64,000 nucleotides of DNA from Azomonas macrocytogenes. GTDB taxonomy: Bacteria > Pseudomonadota > Gammaproteobacteria > Pseudomonadales > Pseudomonadaceae. Of the stretch, positions 55,426-64,000 are shown piece by piece. The translations under genes and the position numbers were made by a program. The notes under the pieces were generated by a model. It was not told the DNA's origin. It saw only the letters and a program-made list of their open reading frames with translations, and ran no database searches. The DNA is taken from NCBI RefSeq assembly GCF_014191985.1, contig NZ_JACHXI010000022.1, forward strand, positions 1 to 64,000. The letters are read 5' to 3'. The stretch's first letter is position 1; each line of letters starts with the position of its first letter.

Positions 55426-55845
55426 ATGAGCATCAGTTTCCAAAATGCGCTCGGTATTCACGAGCAGGCACTGGAGTTTCGCTCCCGTCGTGCCGAGGTT
55501 CTCGGCAATAACATCGCCAACGCCAGCACGCCGCACTACAAGGCACGCGATCTGGATTTCAGCGCCGTGCTTGCCGAGCAGGCGCAAAAAGCCAGCAACG
55601 GAAAAGAGTACTTCGACCTGGCCACGACCGATAACCGGCATATCGTTGCCGAAAGCGTTGTTTCCGGAGTCGAGGATGCTGCGCTGCGCTATCGCATCCC
55701 GACCCAACCTTCGCTGGATCAGAACACTGTCGACGAACAGGTGGAGCAAGCCAGCTACGCCGAAAACGCCATGCAGTTCCAGGCCAGCTTCACGCTGCTC
55801 AACAGCAAGTTCAAAGGGCTTGTCGCGGCCATTCGCGGAGAATGA
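55426..55845 (+). CDS. flgB: Flagellar basal-body rod protein FlgB
   Basis: Proximal rod subunit of 139 residues, secreted by the flagellar type III system. The N-terminal rod motif is RSRRAEVLGNNIANASTPHYKARDLDF and the C-terminal helix ends LLNSKFKGLVAAIRGE. Start at the ATG at 55426 (MSISFQNALG). Only 3 bp separate it from flgC. It is the first gene of a flgBCDE transcript. Confidence 0.95.
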   Translation: MSISFQNALGIHEQALEFRSRRAEVLGNNIANASTPHYKARDLDFSAVLAEQAQKASNGKEYFDLATTDNRHIVAESVVSGVEDAALRYRIPTQPSLDQNTVDEQVEQASYAENAMQFQASFTLLNSKFKGLVAAIRGE

Positions 55846-55848
55846 TCG

Positions 55849-56289
55849 ATGTCTCTCAGCAATCTTTTCAGCATCGCCGGCACCGGCATGAGCGCCCAGA
55901 ACACTCGCTTGAATACCGTGGCCAGTAACATTGCCAACGCCGAAACGGTGTCCTCCAGTGTCGACGAGACCTATCGGGCTCGCCATCCTGTATTTGCGAC
56001 CATGTTCAGCAATGCCCGCAATGGCGGCGGCACCCTGTTCGAAGAGCAGGGCGAGGCGGGAGCTGGCGTCCAGGTCACCGGCATCGTCGAGGATCGGAGC
56101 GATCTCCAGGCCCGTTACGAACCCAATCACCCGGCCGCCGACCAAGACGGTTACGTGTACTACCCCAACGTCAATGTCGTCGAGGAAATGGCCGACATGA
56201 TTTCCGCCAGCCGGGCGTTCCAGACCAATGCCGAGATCATGAACACCGCCAAGCAGATGATGCAGAAAGTGCTGACTCTTGGGCAGTGA
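55849..56289 (+). CDS. flgC: Flagellar basal-body rod protein FlgC
   Basis: Proximal rod protein of 146 residues. The N-terminal SIAGTGMSAQNTRLNTVASNIANAETV and the C-terminal EEMADMISASRAFQTNAEIMNTAKQM are the paired helices that build the rod. The PNVNVVEEMADMI stretch is FlgC-specific. Tightly coupled to flgB; flgD follows with 14 bp. Confidence 0.96.
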   Translation: MSLSNLFSIAGTGMSAQNTRLNTVASNIANAETVSSSVDETYRARHPVFATMFSNARNGGGTLFEEQGEAGAGVQVTGIVEDRSDLQARYEPNHPAADQDGYVYYPNVNVVEEMADMISASRAFQTNAEIMNTAKQMMQKVLTLGQ

Positions 56290-56303
56290 GCTGGAGACGA
56301 TGA

Positions 56304-56996
56304 ATGACTTCCTTTAGCGATTCTTCCAATTCTCTGCTGGCGGGCCTGTCCAGCACGACAAATACGAAAAATACCGTTTCGAGCGCCGATACCAGCTCCT
56401 TGGGCAAGGATGATTTCCTGCAACTGCTGGTGGCGCAACTGAACAACCAGAATCCGCTGGACCCGCAGGATAACAGTGAGTTTGTCGCCCAACTGGCGCA
56501 GTTCAGCAGTGTCGAAAGCCTGCAGAATCTGAATGCCTCCGTCGACACCATTCGCAGTAACTACAACTCTTCGCAAGCCCTGCAGGCATCGTCGCTGGTC
56601 GGGCGTTCGGTCATCGTCAAAGACAGTAGCGCACAGGTGGATACCAGCAGCAGCTTCAGCGGTTCCCTGGTGCTGCCCAGTACCGGTTCCAATGTTTCCG
56701 TCGGCGTCTACAACGCTTCGGGCGAGCAGGTGAAGACCATCGATCTTGGCCAGCAGGCCGGTGGCAGTGTGGCCTTCAGTTGGGATGGTACCGATGACAA
56801 CGGCAATGCCCTTGATTCCGGTGCCTATACCTTCAAGGCAACCGCCAGCATCGACGGCACCGAAACGGCTTTAACCACCTACCTGCCAGCCACGGTCAAT
56901 AGCGTGACGCTTGGTCAGGATGGTGGAGAGATGATGCTTAACCTGGCTGGGCTGGGCAGTGTTGCGCTGTCGCAGGTCCAGATGATCGGCCAATAA
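56304..56996 (+). CDS. flgD: Hook-capping protein FlgD
   Basis: Scaffold of 230 residues that caps the growing hook and is later discarded. The N-terminal signature is GKDDFLQLLVAQLNNQNPLDPQDNSEFVAQLAQFSSVE. The remainder has Tudor-like and FnIII-like folds (FSWDGTDDNGNALDSGAYTF). Start ATG at 56304, between flgC and the hook gene flgE. Confidence 0.95.
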   Translation: MTSFSDSSNSLLAGLSSTTNTKNTVSSADTSSLGKDDFLQLLVAQLNNQNPLDPQDNSEFVAQLAQFSSVESLQNLNASVDTIRSNYNSSQALQASSLVGRSVIVKDSSAQVDTSSSFSGSLVLPSTGSNVSVGVYNASGEQVKTIDLGQQAGGSVAFSWDGTDDNGNALDSGAYTFKATASIDGTETALTTYLPATVNSVTLGQDGGEMMLNLAGLGSVALSQVQMIGQ

Positions 56997-57020
56997 CCGG
57001 CTCGCCGGAAGGAGTATTCG

Positions 57021-58430
57021 ATGTCTTTCAATATCGGTTTGAGCGGTCTGAACGCCGCCGGCAAAAACCTGAATGTGACCGGCAACAACATTGCCAACGT
57101 AGGCTCGACCGGCTTCAAGGCGTCGCGGGCCGAATTCGCCGATGTCTACGCCACCTCGATGTTCGGTTCGGGCAAGAACACCACGGGCAGCGGCGTGCTG
57201 ACGGCCAATATTTCCCAGCAGTTCACCCAGGGCAACATTACCTCCACCGGCAACAGCCTGGATCTGGCGATCAACGGCAACGGTTTTTTTGTCCTGAGCG
57301 ACAATGGCTCGCGGGTCTATACGCGCAACGGTACGTTCAGTACCGACAGCTCCGGTTATGTCGTCGATAACGCCGGCAATAACCTTCAGGGCTATGGCGT
57401 CGATGCCAACGGCAATGTCATCAATGGGGTCGTGAGCGACCTCAGGATCGATACCGCTAACCAACTACCCCGGTCGACGACTCAAATCAACCAGACCGTT
57501 GCCCTGAATTCGACGTCATCCGTTCCCGTGAACACGCCATTCGATGCCGGTGATTCGCAAAGCTACAACTGGTCCACGTCCGTCGATGTGTATGACTCCC
57601 AGGGCAATTCCCACACCTTGTCGCAGTACTTCGTCAAGGATGGTTCCAATTCCTGGGCGATGTTCGTCACTGTCGATGGTCGCAATCCCAGCGATCCGAC
57701 TTCCACCACACCGGCCATGGCCTCTGTCACGTTCGATTCCTCGGGGAATCTGAATCTGGTCAGCCCTTCGCTTACCCAGAATACAGATGGAACCTATAGC
57801 AGCGATTTCATGGTGACGCAGGACGGCACCATCAGCCTGGCCAACGGTACGCAAACCAGGACCATCACCAACCCGGACGGCTCGACTAACGATGTCCAGG
57901 TCAACGTAGCGGGCTGGGTTCCAGCCACCATTACCGATGGCACCACCACACCGGCGACCTGGGGTTCCAACGGTTCCACCGCCAGCGCAACCGGCCTGGA
58001 GCTCGACATGCGTGGTTCCACCCAGACCAATACCAGCTTCGCGGTGACCAGGGTTGACCAGGATGGCTATACCACTGGCCAATTATCCGGCCTGTCCGTC
58101 GCCGAGAACGGCAACCTGTTCGCCACCTATACCAATGGCCAATCCAAGGTTATCGGGCAGACGATCCTGGCGACCTTTGCCAACATGCAGGGACTGACTC
58201 CGGTCGGCAATACCAACTGGGCCGAGTCCTATGCCTCTGGAGAGCCGGCAATCGGCACGCCGGGGTCGGGAATCCTGGGTAGCCTGGCTTCGGGATCGCT
58301 GGAGGACTCCAACGTCGACCTGACGGCCGAGCTGGTCAACCTGATCGTTGCGCAGCGCGATTACCAGGCGAACGCCAAGACCATCGAAACCGAAAACACC
58401 GTCTCCCAGACCATTATCCAGATGACCTGA
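57021..58430 (+). CDS. flgE: Flagellar hook protein FlgE
   Basis: Major hook subunit of 469 residues. The N-terminal rod/hook motif is GLSGLNAAGKNLNVTGNNIANVGSTGFK and the C-terminal counterpart is VDLTAELVNLIVAQRDYQANAKTIETEN. The centre is rich in Ser/Thr and forms surface D1-D2 domains; it is longer than the E. coli hook protein, as in other Pseudomonas. AAGGAG precedes the ATG. A strong terminator follows. Confidence 0.96.
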   Translation: MSFNIGLSGLNAAGKNLNVTGNNIANVGSTGFKASRAEFADVYATSMFGSGKNTTGSGVLTANISQQFTQGNITSTGNSLDLAINGNGFFVLSDNGSRVYTRNGTFSTDSSGYVVDNAGNNLQGYGVDANGNVINGVVSDLRIDTANQLPRSTTQINQTVALNSTSSVPVNTPFDAGDSQSYNWSTSVDVYDSQGNSHTLSQYFVKDGSNSWAMFVTVDGRNPSDPTSTTPAMASVTFDSSGNLNLVSPSLTQNTDGTYSSDFMVTQDGTISLANGTQTRTITNPDGSTNDVQVNVAGWVPATITDGTTTPATWGSNGSTASATGLELDMRGSTQTNTSFAVTRVDQDGYTTGQLSGLSVAENGNLFATYTNGQSKVIGQTILATFANMQGLTPVGNTNWAESYASGEPAIGTPGSGILGSLASGSLEDSNVDLTAELVNLIVAQRDYQANAKTIETENTVSQTIIQMT

Positions 58431-58453
58431 CGGATCTCTGCCGCGCGCTTTCG

Positions 58454-58485
58454 AAAAAGCCTCTTTCGAGGCTTTTTTATTTTTA
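58454..58485 (+). terminator. Rho-independent terminator of flgBCDE
   Basis: AAAAAGCCTC (58454-58463) pairs with GAGGCTTTTT (58468-58477) around TTTC, followed by a TTATTTTT tract. It separates the rod-hook transcript from flgF. Confidence 0.93.
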
Positions 58486-58516
58486 AAATCAACATGATAT
58501 TTGTCTTCTTCATGGA

Positions 58517-58532
58517 TGGCACAAGGATTGCT
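58517..58532 (+). promoter_or_regulatory. Sigma-54 promoter of flgFGHIJK
   Basis: TGGCACAAGGATTGCT matches the -24/-12 consensus almost perfectly: GG at 58518-58519 and GC at 58530-58531, 10 bases apart. Start predicted near 58543, about 45 bases before flgF. Confidence 0.93.
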
Positions 58533-58588
58533 GACTAACCCTTGAGTCTTTCAATAGACGGCAGAACTCCGTCGCTTCGAGGTCACTC

Positions 58589-59332
58589 ATGGACAAAATG
58601 CTCTATGTCGCCATGTCCGGCGCCAGCCAGAACCAGATGGCAATGCGCGCCCATGCCAACAATCTGGCGAATGTCTCGACCACCGGTTTTCGCAAGGATC
58701 TGGAACAGGCGCGCTCGATGCAAGTGTTCGGCGACACTCATCCGTCTCGCGTCTATGCCATGAGCGAGCGGCCGGCTACCGATTTCAGCGCAGCGGCGCT
58801 ACAGGAAACCGGACGCGATCTGGACGTGGCCATCGAAGGCGCTGGCTGGATCGCCGTCCAGTCGCCGGACGGCGGGGAAGCCTACGTGCGTACCGGCAGC
58901 CTGGAAGTCGATGCGCTGGGCATGCTGCGAACCGCCAGCGGATTGCCCGTACTGGGTAACGGTGGCCCCATCGCCGTACCGCCCAGAACGCAGATCGAGA
59001 TCGGTCAGGACGGCACCGTGAGCATCCGGGCCGAAGGGCAGAGTTCGGCGGTCATTGCCCAGGTGGACCGATTGAAATTGGTAAACCCCGATCAGCAGCA
59101 AATGGAGAAAGGCAGCGACGGCCTGATCCACCTGAAGAAGGGGCAGCCCGTTCCCCTGGCAGATGCCAGTGTTCGGGTGGTTTCCGGTTTCGTCGAAGCG
59201 AGCAACGTCAATGCCGCGCAGGAAATGACCTCGATCCTGTCGCTGTCCCGGCAATTCGAACTGCATATCAAGATGATGCGTACCGCCGAAGACGATGCGG
59301 CGGCGATGGCCAAAGTTCTGCAAATCGGCTGA
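58589..59332 (+). CDS. flgF: Flagellar basal-body rod protein FlgF
   Basis: Proximal rod protein of 247 residues. The N-terminal motif MSGASQNQMAMRAHANNLANVSTTGFRKDLEQ is FlgF-specific, with the C-terminal VSGFVEASNVNAAQEMTSILSLSRQFE. Start ATG at 58589. First gene after the sigma-54 promoter; flgG follows after 44 bp. Confidence 0.95.
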   Translation: MDKMLYVAMSGASQNQMAMRAHANNLANVSTTGFRKDLEQARSMQVFGDTHPSRVYAMSERPATDFSAAALQETGRDLDVAIEGAGWIAVQSPDGGEAYVRTGSLEVDALGMLRTASGLPVLGNGGPIAVPPRTQIEIGQDGTVSIRAEGQSSAVIAQVDRLKLVNPDQQQMEKGSDGLIHLKKGQPVPLADASVRVVSGFVEASNVNAAQEMTSILSLSRQFELHIKMMRTAEDDAAAMAKVLQIG

Positions 59333-59376
59333 ATGCCGACTGATGCGCCATAAAGCCGGCGCTAAAGGAGAAACCT

Positions 59377-60162
59377 ATGCTACAGGCACTATGGGTCAGC
59401 AAGACCGGACTATCCGCCCAGGATCTGAACCTGACCACCATTTCCAACAACCTGGCCAACGTCTCGACTACCGGCTTCAAGCGTGACCGCGCTGAGTTCC
59501 AGGATTTGCTCTACCAGATTCGCCGCCAGCCAGGCGCGCAGAATACCCAGGACAGCGAGCTGCCCTCCGGCCTGCAACTAGGCACCGGAGTGCGCATCGT
59601 CGGCACCCAGAAAACCTTCACCGAAGGCAGCTTGCAGACCACCGAGCAACCGCTGGACATGGCGATCAACGGCGATGGCTTTTTCCAGGTACTGATGCCG
59701 GACGGCACCCTTTCCTATACCCGCGATGGCACCTTCCATCTCAATTCGGATGGCCAGGTCGTCACTGCCAACGGTTTTCCGCTCGAACCGGCGATCACCG
59801 TGCCGCAAGAGACCAAAACCTTCACTGTCGGCGAAGACGGAACCGTCTCGGTCACCACGGCCGGCAATGTAACGCCACAGATCATCGGCAATATCCAGAC
59901 GGCCAGCTTCATCAATCCGGCTGGCCTGCAGGCGACCGGCAACAACCTGTTCACCGAAACCGCTTCCAGCGGCGTACCACAGATCGGTACGCCCGGCCTG
60001 AACGGTCTTGGCACGGTGCTGCAGAACACGCTGGAAAATTCCAACGTCAGCACGGTCGAGGAACTGGTGAACATGATCACCACGCAGCGCGCCTACGAGA
60101 TGAATTCCAAGGTCATTTCCACCGCCGATCAGATGCTGGGCTTTCTGAGCCAGAACCTTTGA
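59377..60162 (+). CDS. flgG: Flagellar distal rod protein FlgG
   Basis: Distal rod of 261 residues. Starts MLQALWVSKTGLSAQDLNLTT and has NNLANVSTTGFKRDRAEFQDLLYQ; the C-terminal SNVSTVEELVNMITTQRAYEMNSKVI is the conserved rod helix. Length and motifs are typical. An AAAGGAGAAA ribosome-binding site precedes the ATG. Confidence 0.97.
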   Translation: MLQALWVSKTGLSAQDLNLTTISNNLANVSTTGFKRDRAEFQDLLYQIRRQPGAQNTQDSELPSGLQLGTGVRIVGTQKTFTEGSLQTTEQPLDMAINGDGFFQVLMPDGTLSYTRDGTFHLNSDGQVVTANGFPLEPAITVPQETKTFTVGEDGTVSVTTAGNVTPQIIGNIQTASFINPAGLQATGNNLFTETASSGVPQIGTPGLNGLGTVLQNTLENSNVSTVEELVNMITTQRAYEMNSKVISTADQMLGFLSQNL

Positions 60163-60192
60163 TCGTTGTTGAGCCTGTTGTGTGAGGTGCCT

Positions 60193-60888
60193 ATGAACCG
60201 GTTGTCGATTGCATTTGCTCTGCTGTCCACCTTGCTGGTGGCCGGTTGCGTAGGGCCCACGGCCAAACCGAACGATCCTTACTACGCGCCGGTATTGCCG
60301 CGTACGCCCATTCCTGCAGCGCAGACCAGTGGTGCCATTTATCAGGCTGGCTTCGATCAAAGCCTGTTCAATGACCGGCGTGCCCGGCGGGTTGGCGACG
60401 TCATCACCATCACCCTGAGCGAGAGAACCCAGGCCAGGAAAACCGCCAACTCCGAGCTGGAGAAGAACAGCGACGCCAGCCTGAGCCTGGGTTCGTTGTT
60501 CGGCAGCAAAATGAGCGGCAAGAATCCGATCTCCGGTTCGCCCCTGTCCTTCAGCGCCGACTACAGCGGTACGCGCCAGACCGATGGCTCTGCCGATGCC
60601 GACCAGAGCAACAGCCTGACCGGCTCGATCACCGTCACGGTGGCGGAGGTGATGCCCAACGGGGTCATGCTCGTCCGCGGCGAAAAATGGATGACCCTCA
60701 ATACCGGTGATGAGTTGATCCGCATCTCCGGTCTGATCCGCACCGAAGACATCATGCCGGACAACACCGTCTCCTCCAATCGAGTGGCGGATGCCCGCAT
60801 CACCTATTCCGGTACCGGAGCCTTTGCCGACGCCAGCCAGCCGGGGTGGTTCGACCGTCTGCTGATGAGTCCCTTGATGCCGTTCTGA
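60193..60888 (+). CDS. flgH: Flagellar L-ring lipoprotein FlgH
   Basis: Outer-membrane L-ring subunit of 231 residues, start at the ATG at 60193 ([19 protein letters not shown]) with the lipobox VAGC (Cys19). The family core is [31 protein letters not shown] and [14 protein letters not shown]. It lies 30 bp after flgG and 14 bp before flgI, which makes the P-ring. Confidence 0.97.
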   Translation: MNRLSIAFALLSTLLVAGCVGPTAKPNDPYYAPVLPRTPIPAAQTSGAIYQAGFDQSLFNDRRARRVGDVITITLSERTQARKTANSELEKNSDASLSLGSLFGSKMSGKNPISGSPLSFSADYSGTRQTDGSADADQSNSLTGSITVTVAEVMPNGVMLVRGEKWMTLNTGDELIRISGLIRTEDIMPDNTVSSNRVADARITYSGTGAFADASQPGWFDRLLMSPLMPF

Positions 60889-60902
60889 ACGAGTCGACAA
60901 TC

Positions 60903-62006
60903 ATGATCAAATACCTGTTTGGCGGCCTGGCTCTCTTGTTCGCCGCCACCTGCGTTCACGCTGAACGGCTGAAAGATATCGCCAGCATCCAGGGGGTGCG
61001 CACCAACCAGTTGGTCGGTTACGGCCTTGTCGTCGGTCTCAACGGTTCGGGCGACCAGACCACCCAGACGCCCTTTACGATCCAGACCTTCAAGAACATG
61101 CTGATCCAGTTCGGCATCCAGTTGCCGAGCAATATCGGCAATATCCAGTTGAAGAACGTCGCTACCGTGTCCATCCATGCCGACCTGCCGGCGTTCGCCA
61201 AGCCGGGGCAGACCATTGACGTGACTGTTTCTTCCATCGGCAACGCCAAGAGCCTGCGCGGCGGCAGCCTGCTGATGGCTCCGCTCAAGGGCATCGATGG
61301 CAACGTCTATGCGGTGGCGCAGGGCAACCTGGTGGTCGGTGGGTTCGATGCCGAGGGGCGCGACGGGTCGAGGATCACCGTCAATGTGCCCTCGGCGGGG
61401 CGGATTCCGGCGGGGGCCACGGTGGAGCGACCGGTGCCGACCGGTTTCGAACAGGGCAATACATTGACCCTGAACCTCAACCGTTCCGACTTCACCACCG
61501 CCAAGCATATCGTCGACAAGATCAACGAATTGCTGGGGCCGGGCGTGGCCTCGGCGATCGATGGCGGCTCGGTGCGGGTCAGTGCGCCGCGCGATCCCAA
61601 CCAGCGGGTGGACTACATCTCGATCCTGGAAAACCTCGAAATCGATCCGGGCCAGGCGGTGGCCAAGGTCATCATCAATTCGCGTACCGGCACCATCGTC
61701 ATCGGCCAGAACGTCCGGGTTGCGCCGGCTGCCGTTACCCATGGCAGCCTGACCGTGACCATCAGCGAAGATCCTATCGTCAGCCAGCCGAACGCGCTGT
61801 CCGGCGGGCAGACGGCAGTCGTGCCGAATTCCAAGGTCGCCATCGACCAGGAGGCCAAGCCGATGTTCAAGTTCGGCCCCGGCACGACCCTGGATGAAAT
61901 CGTCCGGGCGGTCAACCAGGTAGGGGCCGCGCCAAGCGACATGATGGCCATCCTCGAAGCCCTCAAGCAGGCCGGCGCATTGCAGGCCGAGCTGATCGTG
62001 ATCTAA
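60903..62006 (+). CDS. flgI: Flagellar P-ring protein FlgI
   Basis: Periplasmic P-ring subunit of 367 residues. The signal peptide [20 protein letters not shown] is followed by [33 protein letters not shown], the family hallmark. C-terminal [24 protein letters not shown] is typical. ATG at 60903. Its chaperone FlgA is encoded on the opposite strand about 7.6 kb away. Confidence 0.97.
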   Translation: MIKYLFGGLALLFAATCVHAERLKDIASIQGVRTNQLVGYGLVVGLNGSGDQTTQTPFTIQTFKNMLIQFGIQLPSNIGNIQLKNVATVSIHADLPAFAKPGQTIDVTVSSIGNAKSLRGGSLLMAPLKGIDGNVYAVAQGNLVVGGFDAEGRDGSRITVNVPSAGRIPAGATVERPVPTGFEQGNTLTLNLNRSDFTTAKHIVDKINELLGPGVASAIDGGSVRVSAPRDPNQRVDYISILENLEIDPGQAVAKVIINSRTGTIVIGQNVRVAPAAVTHGSLTVTISEDPIVSQPNALSGGQTAVVPNSKVAIDQEAKPMFKFGPGTTLDEIVRAVNQVGAAPSDMMAILEALKQAGALQAELIVI

Positions 62007-62019
62007 GGAGAAAGCAGAT

Positions 62020-63300
62020 ATGGATTCACGTCTGGGCGGTACCTACGCTAGCCAGGCCGACTCTGGCGCGTTCACCGACATCAACCGCCTTGCCAGGCTG
62101 AAGGGCAAGGATCGGGATAGCGCGGAAAACGTCAAGCAGGTCGCCCAGGAGTTCGAGTCCCTGTTTCTCAACCAGATGCTGAAATCCATGCGTTCGGCCA
62201 ACGAAGCACTGGCCGACAAGGACAGCCCGTTTTCCAGCGACACGGTCAAGCAGTACCAGGACATGTACGACCAGCAGATGTCCCTGAGCCTGTCCCGCGA
62301 CAATGGTGGCATCGGCCTGGCCGGCGTACTGGAGCGCCAGATGAGCAAGACCGGTAACCGCGTCGGGCGCACGAATCCCTTTGCCCAGGTTGCCGGGGCG
62401 CAGGCCGTTACCGACAGCCGTAACGCTGTAGCGACTGGCGCTGCGCCGGGCAACGCCTTGCCAACCGATAAGATAAAAAGTGCCGGGCCGGCCTTGTCTG
62501 CTGCGCGTCCATTGAATGCTGTCGACCCGGGCCGCGATGATTCGTCGTTGATCAACCGGCGGCGTCTGGCACTGCCGGGCACGCTGAGCCAGCGGATCGC
62601 CGCTGGAATCCTGCCCGATTCCGCCGCCTCGCCTCGCGCCGCGAGCATCGCCGAGCAGATCGGCAGCGACTGGAAGCATTCTGCCTCCGGCAACCCCTTC
62701 GATCAGTTCGCGGCGGGCCGCTACAGGGTGCAGCAGCAGAGTGCCGGCAGCGAGCGAGCCGCAACGGTGGCTGCCACCGCGAACAAGACAGGCTTCGGCA
62801 ACAAGGAGGCATTCATCAATACCATGTTGCCCATGGCCGAGGCCGCTGCCAAACGGATCGGTGTCGATCCACGTTACCTGGTCGCCCAGGCTGCGCTGGA
62901 AACCGGCTGGGGCAAGCACATGGCACGCCAGTCCGATGGTTCGAACAGCAATAACCTGTTCGGTATCAAGGCTCATGGCTGGAAAGGGGCTTCGGCGAAT
63001 GCCGTTACCCGCGAATACGTCAATGGCCGGCCAGTCATGGAAAAGGCCGGCTTCCGGGCTTATGCATCCTATGCCGACAGCTTTCACGACTATGTAAGTT
63101 TTCTGCAGAGCAATGACCGCTACCGGGAGGCGCTGGACACCGGCGGCAACTCGGAACGCTTCATGCGCGAGCTGCAGAAGGCCGGTTATGCCACCGATCC
63201 CCAGTATGCCAGCAAGGTAAACCGGATCGCCCGTGGCATGGACACCTACCAGTCCATCCAGACCCTGGCGTCCCGGGATAACCGCATCACTCGCTCATAG
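62020..63300 (+). CDS. flgJ: Flagellar rod-capping muramidase FlgJ
   Basis: Rod cap and peptidoglycan hydrolase of 426 residues. Rod-cap domain (about 1-110) has VKQVAQEFESLFLNQMLKSMR; a variable linker of about 150 residues follows; the glucosaminidase domain from about residue 263 has the catalytic Glu294 in QAALETGWGKHM and NNLFGIKAHGWKG. The long linker is common in Pseudomonas. It ends 9 bp before flgK. Confidence 0.96.
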   Translation: MDSRLGGTYASQADSGAFTDINRLARLKGKDRDSAENVKQVAQEFESLFLNQMLKSMRSANEALADKDSPFSSDTVKQYQDMYDQQMSLSLSRDNGGIGLAGVLERQMSKTGNRVGRTNPFAQVAGAQAVTDSRNAVATGAAPGNALPTDKIKSAGPALSAARPLNAVDPGRDDSSLINRRRLALPGTLSQRIAAGILPDSAASPRAASIAEQIGSDWKHSASGNPFDQFAAGRYRVQQQSAGSERAATVAATANKTGFGNKEAFINTMLPMAEAAAKRIGVDPRYLVAQAALETGWGKHMARQSDGSNSNNLFGIKAHGWKGASANAVTREYVNGRPVMEKAGFRAYASYADSFHDYVSFLQSNDRYREALDTGGNSERFMRELQKAGYATDPQYASKVNRIARGMDTYQSIQTLASRDNRITRS

Positions 63301-63309
63301 GGCCCGAAC

Positions 63310-64000
63310 ATGGCGAATCTACTTTCCATCGGCGTATCCGGGCTGGCTGCCAGCCAGGCGGCGCTGAACGTGACCGGCAACAACATCACCAATGCCAATA
63401 CAGCCGGCTACACGCGCCAGGCCACGGTGCAAACGGCTGCGCTGTCGCAGAAGAGCGGCAATGCCTATTTCGGCAGCGGCACCACGCTGGACGATGTCCG
63501 GCGTATCTACAGCAGCTATCTCGGTACCCAGTTGCGCAGCACTACCGCACTGGATAGCGCCGCCCAGTCCTACCATACCCAGATCAAGCAGCTGGACTCG
63601 CTCTTGGCCGACAGCTCGACTGGTATCTCCAGTGTCCTGCAAACCTTCTTTTCGTCCATGCAGACCGCTGCCGCCAGCCCGACCGACCCGGCGTCGCGGC
63701 AACTGCTGCTGACCCAGGCCAATACCCTGAGCGACCGCTTCAATTCGATCTACAGCCAACTCGCCGACCAGAACAGCTACCTCAACGAGCAACTGACCAG
63801 CATGACTGGCGAAGTCAACAAACTGGCTTCCAGCGTGGCGCAATACAACCAGCAGATCACCCAGGCTTCGGCCAGCGGTGCATCACCCAATACCTTGCTC
63901 GACGCGCGCGACGAAGCGGTCAGGCAGCTCAATGAAATGATCGGTGTTACCGCCGTCGACCAGGGCGGCAGCTACAGCCTGTATATCGGTTCGGGCCAGC
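63310..64000 (+). CDS. flgK: Hook-filament junction protein FlgK (5' part)
   Basis: First hook-associated protein, cut by the right edge after 230 codons. The N-terminal motif MANLLSIGVSGLAASQAALNV, then TGNNITNANTAGYTRQ, and later LLDARDEAVRQLNEMIGV are FlgK-typical. FlgN, encoded at 51.6-52.0 kb, is its chaperone. The C-terminus is not visible. Confidence 0.95.
   Translation, partial: MANLLSIGVSGLAASQAALNVTGNNITNANTAGYTRQATVQTAALSQKSGNAYFGSGTTLDDVRRIYSSYLGTQLRSTTALDSAAQSYHTQIKQLDSLLADSSTGISSVLQTFFSSMQTAAASPTDPASRQLLLTQANTLSDRFNSIYSQLADQNSYLNEQLTSMTGEVNKLASSVAQYNQQITQASASGASPNTLLDARDEAVRQLNEMIGVTAVDQGGSYSLYIGSGQ

Noticed and set aside
59578-60900. 440-codon minus-strand frame over flgG and flgH
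   Set aside because: Antisense to two well-supported flagellar genes; composition typical of reverse-frame shadows.

Overview
The window is chromosomal core sequence from a gammaproteobacterium of the genus Pseudomonas or a close relative. The evidence is gene content and order: pgi-panDCB-folK-pcnB-crcZ-cbrB-cbrA-cbrX-gluQ-dksA on one strand, then alaS-lysC-csrA/rsmA followed by tRNA genes, amrZ, and a polar-type flagellar cluster with FliA (sigma-28) and sigma-54 promoters. No insertion sequence, prophage, integrase, CRISPR array or obvious genomic island was seen. The species cannot be named from the sequence alone.

Region by region. (1) 1-11,400, mostly minus strand: 5' end of pgi; pantothenate genes panD, panC, panB; folK and pcnB; the catabolite-repression module cbrX-cbrA-cbrB with the Hfq-titrating sRNA CrcZ behind a sigma-54 promoter and TGTTAC/GTAACA half-sites; gluQ and dksA. 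(2) 11,500-24,000: an aminotransferase-sfsA pair, an MgtC-like protein, a DUF5924/DUF2914-like membrane protein, a 680-bp gene-free stretch with two perfect DnaA boxes, a PA4642-like gene, malate:quinone oxidoreductase, a YajG-like lipoprotein, a PlsB-like acyltransferase, a CPXCG protein, an SRAP-family protein, an M48 lipoprotein protease, rsmC and hprA. (3) 23,900-32,900: guanine deaminase, a RutR-like TetR regulator, tapT (DTW domain), a small secreted protein, dinB, a META lipoprotein coupled to an unknown CxxC protein, a periplasmic dienelactone-hydrolase-like protein, an MFS exporter and sprT. (4) 33,000-41,900: ttcA, a TAG-like glycosylase followed closely by a sirtuin, tandem NlpC/P60 lipoproteins, a phosphoesterase, a sulfurtransferase, rnd-ycgL, ycgN and ltaE. 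(5) 42,000-50,620: alaS, lysC, csrA, tRNA-Ser(GCU), two tRNA-Arg(ACG), a DUF4124 protein, mgtE, amrZ, two tiny ORFs in AT-rich DNA, tRNA-Arg(CCU). (6) 50,800-64,000: flgZ, flgN, flgM, flgA on minus; cheV, cheR, flgBCDE and flgFGHIJK on plus, running off the right end inside flgK.

How the parts work together: CbrA/CbrB sense carbon/nitrogen status and drive CrcZ from a sigma-54 promoter; CrcZ has many A-rich Hfq-binding motifs and would relieve Hfq/Crc repression. The flagellar block shows a transcription hierarchy in its promoters: sigma-54 (-24/-12) signals before flgB and flgF (and a puzzling one directly on the flgA start) make the basal body and hook, while a near-perfect FliA promoter drives flgM-flgN, so the anti-sigma factor and late chaperone come on after hook completion. 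CsrA/RsmA, AmrZ and FlgZ add post-transcriptional, transcriptional and c-di-GMP control over motility.

I found no clearly new multi-gene system. The best leads are regulatory: repeated TGTTAC hexamers at the folK/panB junction that match the crcZ upstream site, the DnaA-box cluster, the sigma-54 promoter that would give flgA almost no leader, an SRAP protein without its catalytic His, and the AT-rich amrZ neighbourhood with two unknown small ORFs.
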